The notes beneath the pieces were generated by a model. The model saw only the letters and a program-made list of their open reading frames with translations, was not told the origin of the DNA and did no database searches. A stretch of DNA of 64,000 nt from Lysinibacillus piscis (lineage in GTDB: Bacteria; Bacillota; Bacilli; Bacillales_A; Planococcaceae), in assembly GCF_026012395.1 (NCBI RefSeq), contig NZ_BRZA01000003.1, positions 248,001-312,000 of the forward strand, in the 5' to 3' direction. The translations under genes were made by a program, and so were the position numbers. Positions 36,467-44,823 of this stretch are shown piece after piece (position 1 is the stretch's first letter; the number at the start of each line of letters is the position of its first letter).

Positions 36467-36838
36467 ATGAAAGACTTACAAAATAATAACAATCCTGCTG
36501 CTACCTTTGCTTGCCCAGTCGCCGTTACAGTAGATGTCATAGGAGGAAAGTGGAAAGGCGTTATTTTATATCACTTAATTTCTGGTCCAAAGCGCTTTAA
36601 CGAACTAAAACGAATTATTGCTGATATTACGCAGCGTATGTTAACGCTACAGCTTCGAGAACTAGAGCGAGATGGTATTGTGCACCGTGAGATATATCAG
36701 CAAATTCCTCCTAAGGTAGAATATTCACTTACGAATTTTGGCGAAACATTAAAGCCCATTATCTGCCTTATGAAAGATTGGGGCATAGAGCACGAACACG
36801 AAATTTTAATGAAACGAAAGCCTCAAAATAATGAATAG
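36467..36838 (+). CDS. HxlR-family transcriptional regulator
   Basis: 123 residues with the winged-helix core [30 protein letters not shown] and [36 protein letters not shown]. The early cysteine C16 (TFACPV) is the position used for redox or electrophile sensing in HypR/YodB relatives. Divergent to yhdH, its probable target. Confidence 0.9.
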   Translation: MKDLQNNNNPAATFACPVAVTVDVIGGKWKGVILYHLISGPKRFNELKRIIADITQRMLTLQLRELERDGIVHREIYQQIPPKVEYSLTNFGETLKPIICLMKDWGIEHEHEILMKRKPQNNE

Positions 36839-36841
36839 ACA

Positions 36842-36880
36842 AACACAGCCACTTTTCTAAATGTGAAAAGTGGCTGTGTT
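36842..36880. terminator. Bidirectional terminator between convergent genes
   Basis: AACACAGCCACTTTTC pairs with GAAAAGTGGCTGTGTT, a perfect 16-bp stem. Confidence 0.9.
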
Positions 36881-36901
36881 AGCTTAATAAAAGCCAAGTT
36901 T

Positions 36902-37600
36902 TTATGGACCATCATATGGGGGATTTTTTACATGGTCTGCAAAATCCTCTTTATATGGTGCTCCCTCTAATAAAATTTCCCTTGCTGCATTTTCAAAGTC
37001 ATATTCTGTCACTCGTAAAATGTATTCGTCCGCATGAATTAATAACCAGCAGGCTCCTTTTGCCCTACTCTGAAGCCCCCTACCTGCATTAATGACCTCC
37101 TTAGACGATATATGCCTTTTAAATTGAATATGTGTATGGCCACAAACAATGACCAAAGTATTTTCATTTTTTATCATTTCATAAACGTCACTTTCAGGAG
37201 TATCTAATCGTATAGCCTCCGTATCACTTCTAGGCGAACCATGTATAAAAAGGGCATCTCCTTCTTTATGTGAAAATTTAAAGGAGCCTAACCACTCTAA
37301 TTGCTCAGTTGTTAATTCATCTATACACCATTGATTTAATTCTTGGACCATGTTGCCTATGCTTTGAGGATTTTTAAATTGTTCAAATATTTCTCTGTCA
37401 CTATTCCCCATAATAAAAATAAAATCATCTTTCCTTGCATAAAGAGTGTCTATAACTTTTTTAGGTTGGGGACCCCATGCTAAATCTCCACCAACAATCA
37501 CTTTATCTACGTTTTCTTTATCAATTTCATTTAGAACCGCTTCTAATGCTTGATAATTTCCATGGATATCATATATCGCAGCAATTCGTATTGTAATCAC
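36902..37600 (-). CDS. Calcineurin-like metallophosphoesterase
   Basis: 232 residues. All family motifs are present: DIHGN, GGDLAWGP, MGNSD, and CGHTHIQF. Cytosolic, YfcE/MJ0936-like size. Substrate unknown; such proteins range from phosphodiesterases to dinucleoside polyphosphatases. Confidence 0.85.
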   Translation of the reverse strand: MITIRIAAIYDIHGNYQALEAVLNEIDKENVDKVIVGGDLAWGPQPKKVIDTLYARKDDFIFIMGNSDREIFEQFKNPQSIGNMVQELNQWCIDELTTEQLEWLGSFKFSHKEGDALFIHGSPRSDTEAIRLDTPESDVYEMIKNENTLVIVCGHTHIQFKRHISSKEVINAGRGLQSRAKGACWLLIHADEYILRVTEYDFENAAREILLEGAPYKEDFADHVKNPPYDGP

Positions 37601-37663
37601 CTTTCTGCAAAATTTATATATTCAAAAGGCCTGTTTTGAATATATTCTCATATCAAAAGTTAT

Positions 37664-38020
37664 TTATAAACGAGTACAAATACGGATTTGATTTTCATCG
37701 GGATCTACAATTGTCATCATACGAAGCCCTTCAATATCTTCATGTGGAGATGCCATAATGCGGATATCCTTTTTATTTCTTAATTCCTCGTACCATTTAT
37801 CAACATCAGTCACAAATAGATGAATTAAACCACCAGTTTGGCAATCTCCAGTATGTTCCGTTAAATAAATAGTCATTTCATCTTTAGTGATCTGAGCAAA
37901 AATAGGAAAATGAGGTTCAAATCGATGCTCCCAGTCAACTTGAAACCCCATTCCTTCCACGTAAAATGCCTTACTTTTTGTATAATCCGTAATGCGGAAT
38001 GCAGGAATCACTTTTTGCAT
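37664..38020 (-). CDS. VOC-family (glyoxalase / bleomycin-resistance-like) protein
   Basis: 118 residues, one complete VOC module: FRITDYTKSKAFYVEGMGFQVDWEHRF ... GLIHLFVTDVDKWYEELR ... MMTIVDPDENQIRICTRL. Bleomycin-binding resistance proteins have this sequence style, but a role in resistance is not proven. It lies just left of the first transposon end, so it may be the last resident gene before the Tn7-like array, or cargo of an older layer. Confidence 0.8.
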   Translation of the reverse strand: MQKVIPAFRITDYTKSKAFYVEGMGFQVDWEHRFEPHFPIFAQITKDEMTIYLTEHTGDCQTGGLIHLFVTDVDKWYEELRNKKDIRIMASPHEDIEGLRMMTIVDPDENQIRICTRL

Positions 38021-38095
38021 ATTGGTATATCCCCCTTTACCTCTAACATTTTTCTACAATGTTGTCTGGTGTTCATTAATAAATTATTAATCTTT

Positions 38096-38182
38096 TTTTG
38101 AAGGGTTGACATAAAACTTAATTAAAATAAAGAATCCTTTATGAATATACGAACATTTTTTATAAAAAAAGTTTGATTATAC
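38096..38182 (+). repeat. Degenerate Tn7-like left end of T1 (sites 2 and 3)
   Basis: A weak site at 38096-38118 (TTTTGAA...TTGA...AAAAC) and a strong one at 38153-38182 (core TATAAAAAAAGTTTGATTA) match sites 2 and 3 of the T3 left end, with nearly the same 54-57 bp spacing. Site 1 and the terminal TGT are not recognisable. Confidence 0.6.
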
Positions 38183-38227
38183 TCGGTGGTTTATGATTAG
38201 CTTAAGCACTCATTATTTGAACACTGT

Positions 38228-38650
38228 TTAATCATAAAACTCCATATGCGTTTTTTCCTGTTTATAATAATTTAGTCTGTCTTGTAATGTTCCCGTATGA
38301 AATTCAAACTTATGACCATCTGGATCAGTAAAATAAATAGACTTTTTATCTCTTGTATCTCTAGAACGACCTGATAGGATACTTACATCCAATTTCTTCA
38401 ACTTCTCGTACATCTTATCAAATTCTGCTTCTTCTATTGAAAAGGCTATATGTGTGTAGGATTGGCTTATCTCATTGCGGGGAATATCTTTTTCTTCATT
38501 TAAAGCAAGCCAAATACCATTTAAGTCAAAATAGGCAGTGCTTCTACCCTTAACTAATAATTTTACATCAAATACATTTTGATAGAACTTAATAGAATTC
38601 TCTAAATTAGACACCGAAAATAAAAAATGATTTAAACCTTTTATAGACAC
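38228..38650 (-). CDS. fosB: FosB metallothiol transferase (fosfomycin resistance)
   Basis: 140 residues from GTG at 38650, chosen because FosB proteins begin (M)[13 protein letters not shown] and GGGG lies 9-12 bases upstream; an upstream in-frame TTG would add ten atypical residues. The match to Bacillus FosB is close throughout: [71 protein letters not shown]. Metal ligands are the His in GLNH, the His in YTHIAF and the Glu in KFEFHTG. It adds bacillithiol or cysteine to fosfomycin. It sits next to the T1 left end, the usual cargo position in this array. Confidence 0.95.
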   Translation of the reverse strand: MSIKGLNHFLFSVSNLENSIKFYQNVFDVKLLVKGRSTAYFDLNGIWLALNEEKDIPRNEISQSYTHIAFSIEEAEFDKMYEKLKKLDVSILSGRSRDTRDKKSIYFTDPDGHKFEFHTGTLQDRLNYYKQEKTHMEFYD

Positions 38651-38774
38651 AATATCAACCCCAATTTGGACTTTAATCAAACTTCTCTTTAAATTATCAC
38701 ATTTTGTTTTATAAAACTACATCTTCAAATATGGTACGCGCTCCTTCCTTATAGCTATCTCCGAATAAAATAAA

Positions 38775-38813
38775 AATAATCTACAATGGAGATAATGCCC
38801 ATTATAGATTATT
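38775..38813. terminator. Hairpin between fosB and DUF2785 genes
   Basis: AATAATCTACAATGG pairs with CCATTATAGATTATT with one bulge. A second hairpin (CTCCATTAAA with TTTAATGGAG, ~38890-38915) follows closer to the DUF2785 stop codon. Confidence 0.6.
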
Positions 38814-38942
38814 CAAATTAATACCTGATAGTCTTGATAAACGAATGAAAAGAAAGAACATGTTTTAAAATCACGTCTATAATATTTCCTCCATTAAAAT
38901 ACGCTTTAATGGAGAAGCATACTAGGCAACCCTCCTAATCCT

Positions 38943-39797
38943 TTAACTAATAGAAAACCTATTTAATTTCACCTCAGTATCAAGTATAGCAGTATTAAGT
39001 TCATTCCCTCGGCTATCTTTTCCCCTTCTAAAATAAAGACTGCGTAAAAAATTCTTGCTGTTCACACGAGCAATCACCTGACTGCGACTTCTCGGCAAAT
39101 TGCAGCATTGCGCTAAGCTACTAATCCAATCAGTGATTTCTTGATGTGGTAGTAACGCTTTGTCAATCATCTTATCCACAATGTTGACCAATCGTTCATC
39201 ATCCTCATCGCTAAAAATATGTATACCATTATCAAGTTTGTCAGAAATAGCGACAAGAACCTCACGCAACATTGCGACGCTACTCTCCTCACACTGCACG
39301 AGTTCAACAAAAACATCCGCACCATGAGACACACTGTGAGCCCAGCCACCTATTGAAAGGTAACCTCGTAAATCCTTCTCCTCTTTATAATAGCGAAGCA
39401 TTGTATGCATTAATTGCTCAATTTCCGCTCGAGTGAAAAATGGATTCTGTCGGTGGCGTTGTACAATTAAAGCAATCGGTAAGGCAGAGAAAGTTCTTGT
39501 AAAAACTGACTGATCCTCCTCACTACCAATATTATAGAACAAATGGTTCTCGTCAGTTAGTACAGTTAAGAGGCTACACAACTCCTCTCCACTGAATCTA
39601 TTCTCTTCCTTAATCCACATATAAAACATCGGATAAATCAGGTTATCCCGTAATTCTGGCTGAGGATCGCCAATATATTGAAGTAACAAGGGTAAGAAAT
39701 CTTGATGCTGCTCACCTGCCTGTAACTGATACGCATCCTTCTCAATTCTTTGCAAATCCAGCATCAATTTCATTCTTGTATCCTCTTTTTTCGACAT
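38943..39797 (-). CDS. DUF2785 protein, start codon shared with a tnsA leader
   Basis: 284 residues, helical, DUF2785-type (YIGDPQPELRDNLIYPMFYMWI ... RGYLSIGGWAHSVSHGADVFVELV ... LYFRRGKDSRGNELNTAIL). Function unknown. The first codons (MSKK) and the sequence before them are the hairpin-plus-start module that precedes tnsA in T2-T4, so this gene appears fused to the tnsA initiation region by a deletion. The original start may be the internal ATG at codon 9 (MKLMLDLQRIE). Confidence 0.75.
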   Translation of the reverse strand: MSKKEDTRMKLMLDLQRIEKDAYQLQAGEQHQDFLPLLLQYIGDPQPELRDNLIYPMFYMWIKEENRFSGEELCSLLTVLTDENHLFYNIGSEEDQSVFTRTFSALPIALIVQRHRQNPFFTRAEIEQLMHTMLRYYKEEKDLRGYLSIGGWAHSVSHGADVFVELVQCEESSVAMLREVLVAISDKLDNGIHIFSDEDDERLVNIVDKMIDKALLPHQEITDWISSLAQCCNLPRSRSQVIARVNSKNFLRSLYFRRGKDSRGNELNTAILDTEVKLNRFSIS

Positions 39798-39804
39798 AAA
39801 AACA

Positions 39805-39834
39805 CCCCTTTAGATAATCATACCTAAAAGGGGG
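39805..39834 (-). promoter_or_regulatory. tnsA-leader hairpin, copy 1
   Basis: CCCCTTTTAG pairs with CTAAAGGGG; the 3' arm holds the ribosome site AAAGGGG, followed by TGTTTTTATG. The same module occurs at 42578, 44739 and 46107. Confidence 0.7.
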
Positions 39835-39840
39835 AGAAAC

Positions 39841-39990
39841 TGTAGCGTTGTAATAAAGTTTGATTAAAAATACCTTACAAGTCCACATCTTAAGTTTAAT
39901 TAAAGAACCTATTTTGAAAAAAAGATTGATCAAAACGGGTTCTTTTTTGTGAAATGTTTCATAAAATTTTTAAAATAGTTTGATCATTTT
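39841..39990 (+). repeat. T2 left end with three TnsB-type sites
   Basis: Begins TGTAGCGTTG-TAATAAAGT. Sites at 39851-39871, 39911-39936 and 39967-39990 are direct repeats of AATAAAGTTTGATTAAA-like sequence, 60 and 56 bp apart. The layout matches Tn7 ends, where TGT is followed by ACAATAAAGTC. Confidence 0.8.
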
Positions 39991-40009
39991 TTTGATTCGA
40001 TCTTCAACA

Positions 40010-40601
40010 AACGTGCCCGATTTTGGAAGATCATTTTTCAACTATAGTCCCTTATATTGAAGTATGGGGATGATAAAAAAATGCAGGTATACAGCGTTTA
40101 TAAATTGTCTCAATATACAGGTTTTTATTCAGATAACACACTCTGCAACATCTAGAAAAGTCCTATCGTAGCTATGTTTATATAGCTTTGCATAAAAAGC
40201 TGTATAAACAATAGTCCTCGTAAAAAGGTACGAACGTTGATTTAACAACATTCGTACCTTTTCTGTGTGTTTCCAAACTTTCATTTGGGAACGTTTTTTA
40301 GATTTAGTTTGTATATTAAAGATAATTGTTTATTTAATCTTATGTATCTAAAAACTGAGCCGTTATTATATACCATTGAAATTACCACCTTTATTTCCTA
40401 TATGTTACGATTATACACAATAATTAGTTTTATGGTATAATATGTTGTAAAAGTAAATGGAGGTATAGGCTGCTTGGTCCTTACTGAATACAAAGGTTTT
40501 CAAAGCGTTTTATGCACTAAATTATCTGAGAATACAATTCTTAGATAATCCAAAAAAATTGAGAGAAGTTAATCACAGCTTCTCGGAGGAGGATTTATTT
40601 T
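40010..40601. other. Gene-poor stretch inside T2
   Basis: No convincing gene. It contains a 15-bp hairpin (TGTTTATATAGCTTT with AAAGCTGTATAAACA, ~40168-40209), the terminator at 40223-40262, and, before the secreted-protein gene, two hairpins: ATTATCTGAGAAT/ATTCTTAGATAAT (~40522-40550) and GAGAAG.../...CTTCTC (~40562-40586). The last two lie in the probable 5' leader and may regulate the gene. Confidence 0.5.
40223..40262. terminator. Bidirectional hairpin terminator
   Basis: AAAAGGTACGAA pairs with TTCGTACCTTTT, with an inner GTTG/CAAC pairing. Confidence 0.7.
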
Positions 40602-41219
40602 ATGAAAGTATTCAAAAAAATCGCTAGTTCTTTAATTGCCTTAGTATTATTATTTAGTTTAAGCTCTAATGCTTTCGCTAAGGGTGAGCAAACTTTCGAA
40701 AAAATTACAGTAACAGATGAAGAGCTTGATAGAGCAATTGAGCAAGCTTTACAAATGAAATTAGCTACAATTGCCGATGAAGAAGAGCGTAAAGATATGG
40801 AACTTGCGCTTAGAGGAAACCTTGCAACAATCGAAATGCCTGATCTTTCAGATGAAAACGTAATTATGCCACTTTTCGACCTTAGCGATATTTGGACGCC
40901 AAACCTTCCAGATATTCATCTTCAAAACAAGTATGTAAAAGCTTCAATTGATGTAATTTTAGATGCAATCTTAATTTCTCTTGGAGTAGGTACAATCACT
41001 GTTGCCTTAAAGAAATACGGCGCTAAAGAATTAGGAAGAATGTTCACAAGCTCAATTAAAACTAAAATCTTAGGTAAAGCTGCAATCGCATTAGGTATCA
41101 GCCTTCCTGTACTTGCTGATTTCGTAGTTAGTGTATTAGATCCAGCAGAAAAAATCACAAACTACCTTGATTCACTAGATAAAAAACCTAAAAACGGATA
41201 CTTCGATGTTATTTGGTAA
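40602..41219 (+). CDS. Secreted hydrophobic protein, possible bacteriocin or toxin precursor
   Basis: 205 residues, no family recognised. Clear Sec signal peptide (residues 1-26, cleavage after SNAFA). An acidic segment follows (~27-95), then a strongly hydrophobic, glycine-containing region (~110-180: ASIDVILDAILISLGVGTITVAL, KAAIALGISLPVLADFVVSVL) and a short polar tail. Ribosome site GGAGGAGG. The acidic leader plus hydrophobic core, with a small two-helix membrane protein right after it, is the plan of a bacteriocin or toxin with immunity protein; this is inference only. It is the only plus-strand cargo in the array. Confidence 0.65.
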   Translation: MKVFKKIASSLIALVLLFSLSSNAFAKGEQTFEKITVTDEELDRAIEQALQMKLATIADEEERKDMELALRGNLATIEMPDLSDENVIMPLFDLSDIWTPNLPDIHLQNKYVKASIDVILDAILISLGVGTITVALKKYGAKELGRMFTSSIKTKILGKAAIALGISLPVLADFVVSVLDPAEKITNYLDSLDKKPKNGYFDVIW

Positions 41220-41225
41220 TCTGAA

Positions 41226-41405
41226 GTGAACGATAAATTTAAACTCATTTCAATTATTTTTCTTTATCTTTTAAGCAGTTATTTCCTTAATATTATAACT
41301 GCTGACCATAAAACCTTTACGTTATTGTACAAGGTTACTTACGGAATCTTTTTCGTACTAATTTTGTATTACGCCTATAAAGTTTTAGCAAAAAAATATA
41401 AGTAA
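41226..41405 (+). CDS. Small two-helix membrane protein, possible immunity protein
   Basis: 59 residues from GTG at 41226, starting 6 bp after the secreted-protein stop. Two hydrophobic helices (about residues 6-24 and 33-50) joined by a short polar loop (TADHKTFTLLYK) and a basic tail (AKKYK). The ribosome site is weak (GGT), so translation is probably coupled to the gene before it. Small basic two-helix proteins next to a hydrophobic secreted peptide are often immunity proteins; no homologue is recognised. Confidence 0.5.
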   Translation: MNDKFKLISIIFLYLLSSYFLNIITADHKTFTLLYKVTYGIFFVLILYYAYKVLAKKYK

Positions 41406-41465
41406 CCACGCAACCTCTAGGACTTATATTAATAAAATATACCTTATAAGTTATTTACTTTTATG

Positions 41466-41517
41466 AACTGCACCCCAATTGTTAGACACGTCTAACAATT
41501 GGAGGCGCAGTTTTTTT
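41466..41517. terminator. Long palindrome with T-run, terminator or IS end remnant
   Basis: A ~22-bp near-perfect stem (41466-41487 pairs with 41490-41512; core CCAATTGTTAGAC) with a 2-base loop, then seven Ts. It can end plus-strand transcription of the secreted-protein cassette. The sequence TGAACTGCACCCCAATTGTTAGACA also resembles the ends of some IS3-family elements, so it may be two abutted IS ends. Confidence 0.6.
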
Positions 41518-41585
41518 ACGATTAGTCAAGTGTATCCCGGTAAATTCTTTTATATTTTCGATTTCTGAGCTGGTAGTGCGGACTC

Positions 41586-41990
41586 TTAATCGTACAGTAT
41601 ACCGTGTGTCATTAACTGAAATGTCACTTTCAGAAATTTATTGATACACGCCACAATTGCGACCTTATGAGGCTTCCTCTGAGGTTGCGTTTTTAATTTA
41701 TAATAGTAATCAACAAAATGGTTCGGTTTTCCTTTTGCTATAATCATTGCACAGATCATAAAAAATAAAATCTTTCGTAGCTTCTTGTTTCCTCGTTTAT
41801 TGATACGGTCACGGTACTGGGTATTCCCAGATTGATAGCGCATTATATCAATCCCTACGTATGCGTTGATTTGTTTGGTGTTTTTAAAGCGTCGAATATC
41901 ACCTAGTTCACCAATTAATCGACAAGCAGTTGTATCGCCAACGCCTGGAATCGAACGCAATACGAGATATTCTCTTTTTCCCTCAGACAT
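41586..41990 (-). pseudogene. IS110-family transposase, C-terminal fragment
   Basis: About 134 residues of the Transposase_20 domain: IPGVGDTTACRLIGELGDIRRF, INAYVGIDIMRYQSGN and NKRGNKKLRKILFFMICAMIIAKGKPNHFVDYYYKLK. The N-terminal DEDD catalytic half is absent, so it is inactive. Confidence 0.8.
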
Positions 41991-42001
41991 ACCACCATTT
42001 A

Positions 42002-42492
42002 CTTCACAAGCTCTTCTTTCTTTTCCAATAAATTAGCTGTGTATTCTTCAGTCGGTGATATTACAGGTCCAGGTCCATTTTGGATATATTCCCTATCAAT
42101 TTCACTAAATGTAAAAAAGTACACTTCATATATAGATTGAAGATACCAGAACAACCCCAGACAACGATGCAACCAATAATTTTTTAGGAAAAGGTTTCTT
42201 TTTAATAAAAGAAATTATTATCCTAGTACATGAAAGCAATCAAAAAACCAAATAAAATTAAAATCATAAATCCCCCATTCATAAGTTCAATGACAATCAA
42301 CTCAAATATTGATAATTTTGTACTCATAAGAGTAACGAAATTAATTGGTAGAAGTTACGAAAGTTGATAACCTTCCCAAAGCGTCGTTTGGAATGCTATT
42401 CAATAATCTGGCCCGATTGCTAAATAAAAAATTCCTCCAAAACAATAATTTTTAATAAATTTTATTTTAAATTATTAGACTCTGTTTAAACT
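42002..42492. other. Gene-free remnant stretch inside T2
   Basis: No complete gene. A ~40-residue minus-strand frame (ends at 41999, with REYIQNGPGPVISPTEEYTANLLEKK) is a remnant of an unidentified gene. The rest holds nothing I could support. Confidence 0.45.
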
Positions 42493-42570
42493 TTATTTTA
42501 AAGCCATACCAGAACCGTGACCTTCTTTTATCCATTTTTCGATTTTAGATGTTCTTGCTCTTTTAGACAT
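42493..42570 (-). pseudogene. tnsA 5' fragment (T2)
   Basis: 26 codons: MSKRARTSKIEKWIKEGHGSG, the TnsA N-terminus (compare IKEGRGQG in intact TnsA), then a junction and stop. Everything downstream of codon ~21 has been deleted. The junction falls in TTTAAAATAAAGTTTAAAC, itself a TnsB-site-like sequence, suggesting the deletion ran between such sites. Confidence 0.7.
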
Positions 42571-42577
42571 AAAAACA

Positions 42578-42606
42578 CCCCTTTAGACAACTATAATCTA
42601 AAGGGG
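42578..42606 (-). promoter_or_regulatory. tnsA-leader hairpin, copy 2
   Basis: CCCCTTTAGA pairs with TCTAAAGGGG; the 3' arm contains the tnsA ribosome site, followed by TGTTTTTATG. It can act as terminator and hide the ribosome site from read-through transcripts. Confidence 0.75.
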
Positions 42607-42657
42607 CATTTCATCACATCTTTTTTATAAACATCGTGACTTTATTTCAAAGCCACA
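42607..42657 (-). repeat. T2 right end
   Basis: Reads TGTGGCTTTGAAATAAAGT from 42657 leftwards, one TnsB-type site, then the tnsA-leader hairpin. Tn7 right end begins TGTGGGCGGACAATAAAGT. Confidence 0.8.
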
Positions 42658-42662
42658 ATTAA
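42658..42662. other. 5-bp target sequence ATTAA between T2 and T3
   Basis: ATTAA follows the ACA of the T2 right end; one extra C precedes the TGT of the T3 left end. The same ATTAA separates T3/T4 and lies before T6. Confidence 0.7.
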
Positions 42663-42663
42663 C

Positions 42664-42815
42664 TGTAGCTTTAAAATAAAGTTGGCTCAAAAATACTTCA
42701 TAAACCCAAATTTTACGTGAAATTAAAAGAACCCGTTTTGAAAAAAAGATTGATTAAAATGGATTCTTTATTTGTGAAGTATTGTACATTTTTTATAAAA
42801 AAGTTTAATCATTTT
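42664..42815 (+). repeat. T3 left end with three TnsB-type sites
   Basis: Begins TGTAGCTTTA-AAATAAAGT. Sites at 42669-42692, 42735-42762 and 42789-42815, spacing 66 and 54 bp. Confidence 0.85.
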
Positions 42816-42851
42816 CTGAAATCCGATTTTTAACAAAGTTGATTTTATAGC

Positions 42852-43484
42852 TCATCCATTTATTGAATTCACTAACTGGAAGAAGTATTCAGGTTTATGA
42901 GTCTTATTTAGGTTATACCATGAATGTAATGTATCTGGTGCAAATACATCTAATTTTTTCAGTACTTCCATCGTAAATTCTAGAGGTGCTACTCCTGATG
43001 CAGTAATCAAATTCTCACCAGTTACTGCAGGTCTCATCTCATAAAATTTTTCTCCTTTATAATTAGGACAGACCATTTTAATATACTCTAAGTCATTGCT
43101 TGTGTGTTTTCTAGAATCTAAGTATCCCATATTCGCAAGTGCCTCAGTTGCACCACAAATTGCAGCAACAATAGAACCAAGCTTTAAAGCTTCGCCAATT
43201 TTTTTTAAGATAGGTTGATGAATATCTTCTCTCCAAGTAGTTCCTCCAGGTAAAATTAAAAGGTCCTTACTTTCAAGTGTACATTCATCAGAGGAAATAT
43301 CTGGTTTTATACTCAGTCCTCCCATCGTAGTAATAATTTCTTTATTAGCGCCTACTGTAACTACTTTTAAAGGTGCTATATCTTTTTTGAAATACCTTCC
43401 TGTGTTTAGTTCGGCAATTAAATATCCATATTCCCAGTCTGACATGGAGTTAAATACATATAGATAAACTTTTTTTGTTTGCAT
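42852..43484 (-). CDS. DJ-1/PfpI-family protein
   Basis: 210 residues. Class I glutamine-amidotransferase-like fold with the nucleophile elbow AAICGATEALA (Cys ~109), LLILPGG, and EMRPAVTGENLITASGVAPLEFTMEVLKKL. Members include YoaZ/YraA-like stress proteins, deglycase-like enzymes and transcriptional co-repressors. The gene is just inside the T3 left end, in cargo position. A WYL-domain regulator lies upstream on the same strand, 72 bp away with a terminator between, and may control it. Confidence 0.85.
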   Translation of the reverse strand: MQTKKVYLYVFNSMSDWEYGYLIAELNTGRYFKKDIAPLKVVTVGANKEIITTMGGLSIKPDISSDECTLESKDLLILPGGTTWREDIHQPILKKIGEALKLGSIVAAICGATEALANMGYLDSRKHTSNDLEYIKMVCPNYKGEKFYEMRPAVTGENLITASGVAPLEFTMEVLKKLDVFAPDTLHSWYNLNKTHKPEYFFQLVNSING

Positions 43485-43525
43485 CCGCTAACACTCCCAA
43501 TCACAATTTATATAGCAATTATAAA

Positions 43526-43560
43526 ATAACTTCCCTGACAGCTAACGTCAGGGAAGTTAT
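43526..43560 (-). terminator. Terminator of the WYL regulator gene
   Basis: ATAACTTCCCTGAC pairs perfectly with GTCAGGGAAGTTAT; the stop codon lies in the stem. Followed on the minus strand by TTTTA. Confidence 0.85.
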
Positions 43561-44522
43561 TTTACTTGATGAAATTTTATTAATTCCGACAGAACTTCAA
43601 TAAGTCTTTTCTTTAGACTTATTGGCTCGATAACTTGAATAGATTTACCGTACTGTAAAAGTAAATAAGGTATATATGTATGTACTATATCTTTTTCAAG
43701 AAGGAAAACGGCTTGATTTGAATTTCGTTCATGTAAATAATGTCCTAAAAACCAATGTTGGCAAATATCAGCCAATACACTTTTATCCCCATTAATAACC
43801 AAAGAAATAATCCTTTCCTTATCTTCTATAGTTGGAAGAAGATTTTTTATAAAAAAGTCACGTGCTGAAAAATTTTCTGGCCGGTTAAACTTATTTTCGG
43901 TTAGCATTAGACTTTCAATTCGATCCACTCTAAAACTACGGATATCATTCCTAAGATGACAAAATCCAATCACATACCACTTATTATTCCAATAGATAAT
44001 TCTGTACGGATCGACCAATCTATAATTTAATTGTTTTTCGCCACTTTTATGGTAAAGAATTTTTACTGAATACTCGTCTGCTACAGCCTGCTCCAACTCT
44101 TTCAAAAAGGGTTCCATAGAGAGTGCACTTAATCGACTTATCACTTCAAGACTAGTAAAATGTTGGTTTATCTTTATTTCCTGCTCTTGATTTGAGTATT
44201 TACTTAGTTTTGAAATGGCCCTATTTAGTGCTTCACCTCCATAATATCCAGCTTCTTCTGCAAAAACAGCAGCGTGAAATAGTGAAGTTTGCTCTTCCAA
44301 ATCAAAAAAAAGAGGAGCCTCAACAAAATTGTTCAATAAAGTGTATCCACCGTTATGTCCTGATTCCGAAATTATAGGTACTCCGCTTGTTGAAATTGTA
44401 TCCATATAACGATATACAGTCCTTATATTCATCTCTAACTTTTCTGAAATTTGTTTTGCAGTAATTTTTTCACCTGAACGAAGCATCCATAAAATTGCTA
44501 ACATATTGTCAATCTTAGGCAT
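43557..44522 (-). CDS. YafY-type regulator (HTH-11 plus WYL domain)
   Basis: 321 residues. N-terminal winged helix (ILWMLRSGEKITAKQISEKLEMNIRTVYRYMDTISTSGVPI), central WYL domain (VKILYHKSGEKQLNYRLVDPYRIIYWNNKWYVIGFCHLRNDIRSFRVDRIESL), C-terminal WCX-type extension. WYL proteins sense nucleic acid or nucleotide ligands and are common regulators of defence cargo. Here the likely target is the adjacent PfpI-like gene. Confidence 0.85.
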   Translation of the reverse strand: MPKIDNMLAILWMLRSGEKITAKQISEKLEMNIRTVYRYMDTISTSGVPIISESGHNGGYTLLNNFVEAPLFFDLEEQTSLFHAAVFAEEAGYYGGEALNRAISKLSKYSNQEQEIKINQHFTSLEVISRLSALSMEPFLKELEQAVADEYSVKILYHKSGEKQLNYRLVDPYRIIYWNNKWYVIGFCHLRNDIRSFRVDRIESLMLTENKFNRPENFSARDFFIKNLLPTIEDKERIISLVINGDKSVLADICQHWFLGHYLHERNSNQAVFLLEKDIVHTYIPYLLLQYGKSIQVIEPISLKKRLIEVLSELIKFHQVK

Positions 44523-44630
44523 ATAATTCCACCTCTATAGTAATAAAGAAATTTTACTGTATTCACATTTAATTATAACTTATTTCCTTAAATTATCTCT
44601 TGTTAGGTTTAAGTATAATTCTTCACAATT

Positions 44631-44729
44631 GATGAAGAGATATCTTGAATATTCAACCATGGTTTATAATCTGAGCCAATCTTAGAGCCACGCCCACCCT
44701 TCTTTAATCCATTTATCGATTTTAGACAT
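44631..44729 (-). pseudogene. tnsA 5' fragment with frameshift (T3)
   Basis: Starts ATG at 44729 (MSKIDKWIKEG), then a one-base insertion in a G-run shifts the frame; the other frame continues GRGSKIGSDYKPWLNIQDISS, the TnsA N-terminal sequence. The rest is deleted. Confidence 0.75.
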
Positions 44730-44738
44730 TAAAAAACA

Positions 44739-44767
44739 CCCCTTTAGATTAAAATAATCCAAAGGGG
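44739..44767 (-). promoter_or_regulatory. tnsA-leader hairpin, copy 3
   Basis: CCCCTTTGGATT pairs with AATCTAAAGGGG (one G-T pair), followed by TGTTTTTTAATG. Confidence 0.75.
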
Positions 44768-44818
44768 TGAAACGATGCAATTTTTTTATAAACGGTACGA
44801 CTTTATTTCAAATCCACA
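44768..44818 (-). repeat. T3 right end
   Basis: Reads TGTGGATTTGAAATAAAGT from 44818 leftwards. Confidence 0.8.
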
Positions 44819-44823
44819 ATTAA
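44819..44823. other. 5-bp target sequence ATTAA between T3 and T4
   Basis: Lies exactly between ACA of the T3 right end and TGT of the T4 left end. Confidence 0.8.

Larger units (their letters stand above)
38096..39840 (-). mobile_element. T1: oldest recognisable Tn7-like relic (fosB, DUF2785)
   Basis: Bounded left by two degenerate TnsB-type sites and right by the hairpin and start codon that precede tnsA in the other layers. Tns genes and the right terminus are lost; only cargo on the minus strand remains. The boundaries are inferred by comparison with T2-T6. Confidence 0.55.
39841..42657 (-). mobile_element. T2: Tn7-like relic (secreted protein cargo, tnsA fragment)
   Basis: Left terminus TGT at 39841, right terminus ACA at 42655-42657, followed by ATTAA. 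Holds a secreted-protein cassette, an IS110 fragment, and a 26-codon tnsA stub. tnsB-E are deleted. Confidence 0.75.
42664..44818 (-). mobile_element. T3: Tn7-like relic (PfpI-like and WYL regulator cargo)
   Basis: TGT at 42664 and ACA at 44816-44818. Cargo genes 42852-44522, then a frameshifted tnsA fragment and the leader hairpin. Confidence 0.75.

Noticed and set aside
39991-42835. TGTT-type sequences at 40009 and 42835 (minus strand) as outer transposon ends with AACGT or AAGTT duplications
   Set aside because: The AATAAAGT sites point the wrong way for termini on that side. Placing termini at TGT 39841 and 42664 gives the Tn7 orientation and the shared ATTAA spacer, so these are only conserved inner parts of left ends.
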